Assembly (NCBI RefSeq): GCF_002760435.1
Contig: NZ_AUUU01000003.1
Coordinates: forward strand, 1-64,000
Length of the DNA stretch: 64,000 nt
Source: Clostridium sp. LS
GTDB lineage: Bacteria > Bacillota > Clostridia > Clostridiales > Clostridiaceae
Direction: 5' to 3'
In this document: piece by piece, positions 58,970 to 64,000 of the stretch
Numbering within the stretch: position 1 is the first letter of the stretch
Layout of the letters: each line of letters starts with the position of its first letter
Notes under the pieces: generated by a model
Databases searched by the model: none
What the model saw: the letters and a program-made list of their open reading frames with translations, nothing else
What the model was told of the DNA's origin: nothing
Position numbers and translations under genes: made by a program

Positions 58970-59359
58970 ATGGCAGATAATAAGTTTCGCGACAAAGATA
59001 CTATGGCCCGCTGTGTGCCAATGAGCATGCTGCAATCTATATTGAACGGTAAGTGGAAAATATTAATTTTATGGTATATAGCCTTTTATAAAGTTCAACG
59101 CTTTGGCGAATTGATGCGTCGGCTGGATGGTATAACACAGTCTACACTTACCAAGCAGCTACGGGAGCTGGAGGAAGACGGTTTTTTGCATCGGGAAATT
59201 TACAAAGAAATTCCACCTAAAGTTGAATATACTTTAAGCGAACTGGGAGAAAGCTTTATTCCTGTTTTGAACGCAATGATGGCTTGGAGTGAAACTCATT
59301 TGTGTCCAGGTTATATAAATCCATATAAGAATCAAGAAGAAGCAGAAAGCGAGCAGTAA
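58970..59359 (+). CDS. HxlR-family transcriptional regulator
   Basis: A 129-residue winged-helix protein of the HxlR family: CVPMSMLQSILNGKWKILIL, FGELMRRLDGITQSTLTKQL and LRELEEDGFLHREIY cover the helix-turn-helix and wing. Such proteins often respond to reactive electrophiles or redox cues. All seven arginine codons are CGN, against AGA in the core genes, which suggests transfer. ATG 58970, 5 nt after GGAGGG, is preferred over ATG 58952. It is divergent from the radical SAM gene, with 215 bp between, and probably controls it. Confidence 0.9.
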   Translation: MADNKFRDKDTMARCVPMSMLQSILNGKWKILILWYIAFYKVQRFGELMRRLDGITQSTLTKQLRELEEDGFLHREIYKEIPPKVEYTLSELGESFIPVLNAMMAWSETHLCPGYINPYKNQEEAESEQ

Positions 59360-59418
59360 AAAATGGCTGCTTTGATATAGTAGTTTTTTACGAACTTATA
59401 ACAACATTTTGATTAAGA

Positions 59419-59468
59419 ATCATGAATGGAACGAAGGATAAACCCTGAAGCCATTCATGATTTTTTTG
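59419..59468 (+). terminator. Terminator after the HxlR gene
   Basis: AATCATGAATGG pairs with CCATTCATGATT and a run of T residues follows. Confidence 0.85.
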
Positions 59469-59643
59469 TTAAATAGACTAACTATTGTGTTTTAATTTGT
59501 ATTAGTATGATTAAATTGACATTTATGTATGATGAGGGTAAAGTTTAAAATAGATATGAATATATAAATAAATTGAAAGTTTGATTTGAAAGAGTGAGAA
59601 AATAAAAAGAAAAACGTTCTATATAATAGAGAGGAGGATGTTC

Positions 59644-60120
59644 ATGGAAGAGCAGGATTTAACATTCAAAACTAATAGTGGGAAATTTAATTATAGAGTT
59701 GGGGCAATTATTATTAGAGACAAGAAAGTACTTGTGGTTAAAAATGATAGTGCCCCTTATTATTATTCAGTAGGTGGAAGAGTAAAGCTAAATGAAACAT
59801 CTGAAGAAGCTGTTATTCGTGAGACGTTTGAAGAGACAGGCATAGAACTTGAAGTAGACAAATTAGCCTTTATTCATGAACATTTTTTCAATGAAGAAAT
59901 AACAAAGGAAAATTATCATGAAATTGCTTTTTTTTATTTAATGAAAGTGCCTACTAGCATGGAGTTTGTTTGCAAAAGCTTTGGAGACCAAGGAGCAAAA
60001 GAACATTTACATTGGTTGCCTATTGAGGATTTGGACAGCTATCACTTGTATCCAGAATTTTTTAAAACTAAATTATCAAGAGGCATAAATAGCATTGAAC
60101 ACATTATTTCAAAAGAATAA
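59644..60120 (+). CDS. Nudix hydrolase
   Basis: A 158-residue single-domain Nudix protein that would cleave a nucleoside diphosphate linked to another moiety. The Nudix box is complete: GGRVKLNETSEEAVIRETFE followed by ETGIE (about residues 44-68), fitting GX5EX7REUXEEXGU. ATG 59644 is preferred, 6 nt after GAGGAGG; ATG 59638 abuts that site. Its substrate cannot be predicted. It stands alone. Confidence 0.92.
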   Translation: MEEQDLTFKTNSGKFNYRVGAIIIRDKKVLVVKNDSAPYYYSVGGRVKLNETSEEAVIRETFEETGIELEVDKLAFIHEHFFNEEITKENYHEIAFFYLMKVPTSMEFVCKSFGDQGAKEHLHWLPIEDLDSYHLYPEFFKTKLSRGINSIEHIISKE

Positions 60121-60278
60121 AACTATATCGTATGAACATAGTCGTTAGTTAGCTATCTTCAAAGTAAGATACAAATATTATGTATACAGTGTATAGGCGT
60201 GAATAAGGGTGTTAATAAGGTGGACAATAGAAAAAGAGCATGACTTATAGTTTATCATATAAGGGGAGATGAATAAGT

Positions 60279-60836
60279 TTGGAACAAATGCTGTTTGAAA
60301 CAAGGAATGATTTTAGAAATTGGTTAAATGATAATTGTACCACAAGTGGTGGCATTTGGTTGGAATTTAGCAAGAGCTCAAGTATTAAAACTCTTAAGGC
60401 TAGTGAAGCTCTGGAAGAAGCATTGTGCTTTGGGTGGATTGATGGTCAAATGCAAAGTATAGATGAAACGAAGTATTTAAAATATTTTTCATCAAGAAGA
60501 AAAGGAAGCAAGTGGTCAGAAAAAAATAAAAATCTTGTAAAAGAACTTGAAGCTAAAGGCCTAATGACTGATTTTGGACGAGCTAAAGTTGAAGAAGCAA
60601 AGAAAAACGGAATGTGGAACGCACTTAAACCTGAAGCTATAACGGATAAACAAGTGCAAATGTTAGTAGAATTAATAAAAGATATTGAACCAGCGTGCAC
60701 AAATTTCAATGCTATGTCACCCTCTGCCAGAAGGAATTATACAGGACTATATTTTGATGCTAAGTCTGATGAAGCAAAAAAGAGAAGACTTGAAAAAATA
60801 ATATATAGACTTAATTTAAATTTAAAACCAATGTAG
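60279..60836 (+). CDS. YdeI/OmpD-associated family protein
   Basis: A 185-residue protein of the YdeI/OmpD-associated family, sometimes annotated as bacteriocin-protection; the biochemical role is unknown. Typical features are SGGIWLEFSK, the EALCFGWIDGQ motif (about 47-57), the YLKYFSSRRKGSKWSEKNK stretch and the C-terminal MSPSARRNY region. TTG 60279 follows AAGGGGAGATG by about 11 nt; ATG 60288 is the alternative. Confidence 0.85.
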   Translation: MEQMLFETRNDFRNWLNDNCTTSGGIWLEFSKSSSIKTLKASEALEEALCFGWIDGQMQSIDETKYLKYFSSRRKGSKWSEKNKNLVKELEAKGLMTDFGRAKVEEAKKNGMWNALKPEAITDKQVQMLVELIKDIEPACTNFNAMSPSARRNYTGLYFDAKSDEAKKRRLEKIIYRLNLNLKPM

Positions 60837-60847
60837 GAGAAATTGCT

Positions 60848-61421
60848 ATGAATTTAAGATTATAAGAAGCTTGAAATTAAAAATATGGCTTTTGAAGATT
60901 ATGAATGCTCTGATAATTCATTTGATATGATTTATTCCGCATCTGCTTTTCATTGGATACCAGAAGAAACAGGCTATTCGAAAGTTTATAGACTTTTAAA
61001 AAGCGGAGGCACCTTTGCACGTTTTGATAATCACCCTTATAAAGATAAAGAAAACGAACCGCTTCATGTTGCTATGCAAAGAGTATACACTAAATACATT
61101 CCACATGCTGATTTGTCAGCGGAATATAATGATGAAAGCAGCTATGCACATTTTAAGATTAAGGAAATTGGTTACGTTCTGTCCAAAGCATATTGGGGAA
61201 AGGGATTAATGCCTGAAGCGGTTACTGCAGTGATTAGATTTTGTTTTAATAAATATAAACTAGATGCATTGACTATCTGTCATTTTTCATCTAATAACCA
61301 ATCTAAAAAAGTAATAGAAAAATGTGGATTTACATTTGCAAAGCAAAGTGAGCATTATGCTAACCAACTGGAATTAACTTTTGATGGTATGCAATACATA
61401 TTGTTAAATAAAGCAAATTGA
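60848..61421 (+). pseudogene. Fused remnant: SAM methyltransferase piece joined to GNAT acetyltransferase C-terminal half
   Basis: An open frame of 178 codons (ATG 60885-61421) joins two unrelated pieces. Codons 1-85 are the middle of a class I methyltransferase (FEDYECSDNSFDMIYSASAF, HWIPEE, RLLKSGGTFARFDNHPY), lacking its SAM-binding start. From about codon 92 it is the second half of a GNAT acetyltransferase (IGYVLSKAYWGKGLMPEA, NNQSKKVIEKCGF). A short stub, ATG 60848 with a stop at 60863, carries its own AGGAG site and may be the original methyltransferase start. Two deletions would explain this. Neither half looks able to work alone. Confidence 0.75.
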
Positions 61422-61445
61422 AATTTTCAGGAGAAATAAAGTGTT

Positions 61446-61901
61446 ATGAGTTTAAAATATATCAAAGCAAAAAAAGAAGATGCAAATATGTTAATAGAAA
61501 TTTATAATGTATCATTCTATGATGATTATATTAAGTACGGAGAATGCCCTGCTTATGGAAGAACAAGAGAAAGCATGGAAGCATCTATTGAGAGATTTCC
61601 TAAGCTGATTATTTATCATGATGATATCCCGGTTGGAGTTATTTCAGTTGAAAATAAGGGGAAAGGAGAATATTATCTCGGATGTCTTTGTATAATTCCA
61701 AAATATCAAAGCAAAGGTATTGGTACGCAAGCAGTTAAATATATGCTGGATTATTATAAAAACTGGAATAAGATAACCTTAATAACACCTGCAGACAAAG
61801 ATGAAAATATAAATTTTTATACAAAGAAGTGTGGATTCATAATAGATGGCACAGATGTGGATGGAAATGTAGAGGTAGTACATTTTCTAATGGAACGATA
61901 A
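61446..61901 (+). CDS. GNAT-family N-acetyltransferase
   Basis: A 151-residue acetyl-CoA-dependent acetyltransferase. The acetyl-CoA loop is CLCIIPKYQSKGIGTQAVKY (about residues 78-97), matching QxxGxG/A, and the C-terminal NINFYTKKCGFIIDG is the usual last motif. CAGGAG lies before ATG 61446. The acceptor is unknown. It follows the fused remnant closely, in a run of small transferase-like genes. Confidence 0.88.
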   Translation: MSLKYIKAKKEDANMLIEIYNVSFYDDYIKYGECPAYGRTRESMEASIERFPKLIIYHDDIPVGVISVENKGKGEYYLGCLCIIPKYQSKGIGTQAVKYMLDYYKNWNKITLITPADKDENINFYTKKCGFIIDGTDVDGNVEVVHFLMER

Positions 61902-61987
61902 ATCTCAATTTGTTGAAAATATTAGGAACATGATTTGTATTTTAATGTTCGGATATAACATAATAGTAAGAAATAGTAAGGAGAAAA

Positions 61988-62168
61988 ATGCAGAGAATAT
62001 GGATAACTGGTTCATCAGAGACAGGCAAAACCACTTTGACTAATATTAGTGGTAGTAAAATATATTTTATTTGATTATCCTAAAAAGAAAAATAAAAGAC
62101 AACAATTATTTAATGGAGCTAAAAAAGATGTGATTATTCTAAGTGGAAGAAAAAGTATAAGGAAGTGA
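61988..62168 (+). pseudogene. Decayed P-loop nucleotide kinase-like gene
   Basis: AAGGAG and ATG 61988 begin MQRIWITGSSETGKTTL, a P-loop of the small kinase/topology-modulation type, but the frame stops within 30 codons. A neighbouring frame continues with YILFDYPKKKNK and ends KKDVIILSGRKSIRK at a TGA (62166-62168), resembling the C-terminal end of the same family. The family is usually about 170 residues, so most of the middle is lost. The remaining sequence from 61902 to 62294 shows no other gene. Confidence 0.6.
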
Positions 62169-62294
62169 TTGGAATGATCTTAAATAGAGGGTATATATGT
62201 TCTTTGCGACATTTTTAAAAGACGTGAAAATTATAGTTATTACCGCATTGTACTTTTAAAGTAAAGTATACATTTGAGGAGATAGTGTTATAGA

Positions 62295-62864
62295 ATGAGT
62301 CAAATTAATGTTGGAACTCAAAAAATAGAAACTGAAAGATTAATTTTAAGACGATTTGTCATGGAGGATGCTCATGATATGTTTAAAAATTGGATAAATG
62401 ATAAAGAGGTTCAATCAAACTATGGTGAGCCTGTATATGAAAATATTAGTTTAGTAAAAAAACTTTTAGAAAAATGGATTTCATCATATTCTAATGAGGA
62501 GTTTTATAGATGGGCTATTATTTTAAAAGAGAATAATGAGAATATTGGACAAATTGCCTTTTGTAGTATAAACATAAATCATAATTACGCTGATATAGAA
62601 TATTGCATAAGTAGATATTACCAAGGAAAAGGATATGCAACAGAGGCATTAAACGCAATTATTAAGTTTACATTTGAGAAAACAGGATTAAATAGATTGG
62701 AGGCATTTCATAGAGGGAAAAATCAAACATCATCTAAAGTTCTTAAAAAATCAAAAATGAAGTATGAGGGTACAATAAGACAATCTGTTTATTATAAAAA
62801 TAAGAATGAATATGATGATAAAATCTACTATGGAATTATAAGAACGGATTATTTTAATGAATAA
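62295..62864 (+). CDS. GNAT-family N-acetyltransferase (RimJ/RimL-like)
   Basis: A 189-residue acetyltransferase of the RimJ/RimL type, which acetylates protein N termini or small molecules. IETERLILRRFVMEDAHDMF opens the domain; IEYCISRYYQGKGYATEALN (about 103-122) is the acetyl-CoA loop. After it the family's usual N-x-x-S reads NQTSSKVLKKSKM. GAGGAG lies upstream of ATG 62295, at a rather long spacing. Confidence 0.9.
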   Translation: MSQINVGTQKIETERLILRRFVMEDAHDMFKNWINDKEVQSNYGEPVYENISLVKKLLEKWISSYSNEEFYRWAIILKENNENIGQIAFCSININHNYADIEYCISRYYQGKGYATEALNAIIKFTFEKTGLNRLEAFHRGKNQTSSKVLKKSKMKYEGTIRQSVYYKNKNEYDDKIYYGIIRTDYFNE

Positions 62865-62949
62865 TCATTAATTTACATGACTGATACAATCTTGTAAGGA
62901 ATAGCGATTTATCATTAAAAGCTTACAAATGTCTTTTAGGAGGGATACA

Positions 62950-63630
62950 GTGAAATATTTATTATGGGATTTTGATAATACTTTAGCCTATAGAGACGGA
63001 ATGTGGAGTAGCACATTATATGAATTACTAAATGAACATGGATATAATAATTTGAGAATGGATGACATAGGATCTTATTTAGAAAGTGGATTTCCATGGC
63101 ATTCTCCAGAAATAGCTCATAAGGAATTTTTTAAAGATAAAAACTGGTGGGAATATATGAATGAATATTTTAAGGGGATATTAAAAAAGCTTGGAGTCGA
63201 AGATGTTGTTGCTAACAAAATATCGAGTTGTATAAGAGAAAAATATATAAATCCAAGTAATTGGCGTATCTATGACGATACTATACTTTGCTTAAAAAGT
63301 GCAATCGAAAAAGGATATTCTAATATAATACTTTCAAATCATGTGCCTGAATTGGAAGAGTTAATGAAGAGTTTAGGTATAAGAGATTATTTTATAAAAG
63401 TATATTCCTCAGCACATGTAGGGTATGAGAAACCTAATTTTAAAATATATGAAAAAGTGCTTTTTGACTTAAATGATGCTGAAAGTATAACTATGATTGG
63501 AGATAATTATACTGCTGATATACAAGGAGCAAAAAGAGCGGGTATTGAGGCAATATTAGTAAGGAAAGACAATGAATATAATTATGAGAGATACTTTTCT
63601 ACATTAAAGGAATTGGCTGATTTTATATAG
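62950..63630 (+). CDS. HAD-superfamily hydrolase
   Basis: A 226-residue haloacid-dehalogenase-type phosphatase. Motif I is LLWDFDNTLA with the nucleophile Asp7 and Asp9; motif II is the NIILSNHVPE serine; motif III is the lysine in GYEKPNFKIYE; motif IV is MIGDNYTADIQGAKRAG. A helical cap lies between about residues 20 and 95. GTG 62950, 6 nt after TAGGAGG, is preferred over ATG 62929, which lies upstream of that site. Substrate unknown. Confidence 0.9.
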   Translation: MKYLLWDFDNTLAYRDGMWSSTLYELLNEHGYNNLRMDDIGSYLESGFPWHSPEIAHKEFFKDKNWWEYMNEYFKGILKKLGVEDVVANKISSCIREKYINPSNWRIYDDTILCLKSAIEKGYSNIILSNHVPELEELMKSLGIRDYFIKVYSSAHVGYEKPNFKIYEKVLFDLNDAESITMIGDNYTADIQGAKRAGIEAILVRKDNEYNYERYFSTLKELADFI

Positions 63631-63655
63631 TGATTAAATAGTAATACCATTAATT

Positions 63656-63681
63656 AGTACATTCTCAAAATACAGAATGTG
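63656..63681. terminator. Hairpin after the HAD gene
   Basis: AGTACATTCT pairs with AGAATGTGCT around an 8-nt loop. No T run follows, so the terminator role is weak. Confidence 0.4.
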
Positions 63682-63739
63682 CTAGCTTCACAGGGTGTTT
63701 CAGTAATATATGAAGTTTTAAATTTTTAGGAGGTGTAAA

Positions 63740-64000
63740 ATGGAACAAAAAAGAATTGCAGGGGAAAAGGCAGTAGAGTATATAAAGGATGGAATGATAT
63801 TAGGGTTAGGAACTGGCTCTACAGCGTATTACATGATTAAAAGGGTTGGAGAACTGGTTCAAAATGGTATCAACATAAAGGCAGTTGCAACATCAAAAGG
63901 TACAGAGAGCTTGGCAAAAGAGTTGCACATTCCTTTAGTATCAATAGATGAAGTGGATTTTGTTGATTTAGCAATTGACGGTGTAGATGAAATAGATAAG
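63740..64000 (+). CDS. rpiA: Ribose-5-phosphate isomerase A (partial, runs off window)
   Basis: The first 87 codons of RpiA, which interconverts ribose-5-phosphate and ribulose-5-phosphate in the pentose phosphate pathway. The phosphate-binding motif LGLGTGSTAYYMI (about 22-34) and the AIDGVDEID catalytic aspartates (about 78-86) are visible. AGGAGG precedes ATG 63740. The 3' part lies outside the window, so completeness cannot be judged. Confidence 0.93.
   Translation, partial: MEQKRIAGEKAVEYIKDGMILGLGTGSTAYYMIKRVGELVQNGINIKAVATSKGTESLAKELHIPLVSIDEVDFVDLAIDGVDEIDK

Noticed and set aside
61015..61209. Short alternative frame over the fused methyltransferase/acetyltransferase remnant
   Set aside because: The other frame carries recognisable motifs of both families; this one does not.

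Overview
The window is AT-rich (intergenic DNA especially so), nearly all genes lie on the + strand, and AGA is the usual arginine codon. Together with a phosphotransbutyrylase/butyrate kinase pair, a bifunctional aldehyde/alcohol dehydrogenase, T-box, SAM-I and glmS RNA elements and strong AGGAGG-type ribosome sites, this points to a butyrate/solvent-forming Clostridium sensu stricto, most like the C. beijerinckii group. The species is inferred from gene content, not established. No rRNA, tRNA, CRISPR array or insertion sequence was seen.

Layout. 0.2-4.0 kb: cdaA-cdaR (c-di-AMP synthesis) and an FAD oxidoreductase. 4.2-6.4 kb: ptb-buk behind a candidate Rex operator. 6.5-8.65 kb: an HD hydrolase with folP and a folB-folK fusion. 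8.7-12.2 kb: AIM24-like protein, a YerC/TrpR-like regulator, glmM and an unknown protein. 12.4-20.9 kb: branched-chain amino-acid cluster (T-box, ilvN, cimA, leuC, leuD, leuB, ilvB, ilvC); the T-box specifier reads as isoleucine, which fits citramalate-dependent isoleucine synthesis. 21.5-28.2 kb: malto-oligosaccharide uptake and use (binding protein, two permeases, malQ, LacI-type regulator) with repeated LacI-type operators. 28.5-31.3 kb: chemoreceptor and CapA-like protein. 31.6-35.1 kb: MacAB-type exporter. 35.1-37.9 kb: SAM riboswitch with two transsulfuration enzymes. 38.0-44.6 kb: MarR regulator divergent from an RND pump with fusion protein and TolC-like protein. 44.7-53.7 kb: mannitol locus (mtlA, adhE, small protein, mtlR, mtlF, mtlD). 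53.8-56.1 kb: glmS ribozyme and glmS. 56.2-64 kb: accessory-looking mix (orphan sugar-binding protein, radical SAM enzyme divergent from an HxlR regulator with foreign codon use, Nudix, YdeI-like, acetyltransferases, HAD, two decayed genes) ending in the start of rpiA.

How it fits together. Several parts serve carbon and redox balance: ptb-buk and adhE both carry Rex-like sites, and adhE sits between mannitol genes whose substrate is more reduced than glucose. glmM and glmS supply amino-sugars for the cell wall. RNA control is prominent: T-box, SAM-I, glmS ribozyme and numerous hairpins. The most unusual structural point is a 54-nt two-hairpin repeat, present at the left edge of the window and again inside the P1 arm of the glmS ribozyme, whose stem differences are compensatory. 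No wholly new multi-gene system was recognised; the other notable items are regulatory layouts and a fused, decayed methyltransferase/acetyltransferase gene.
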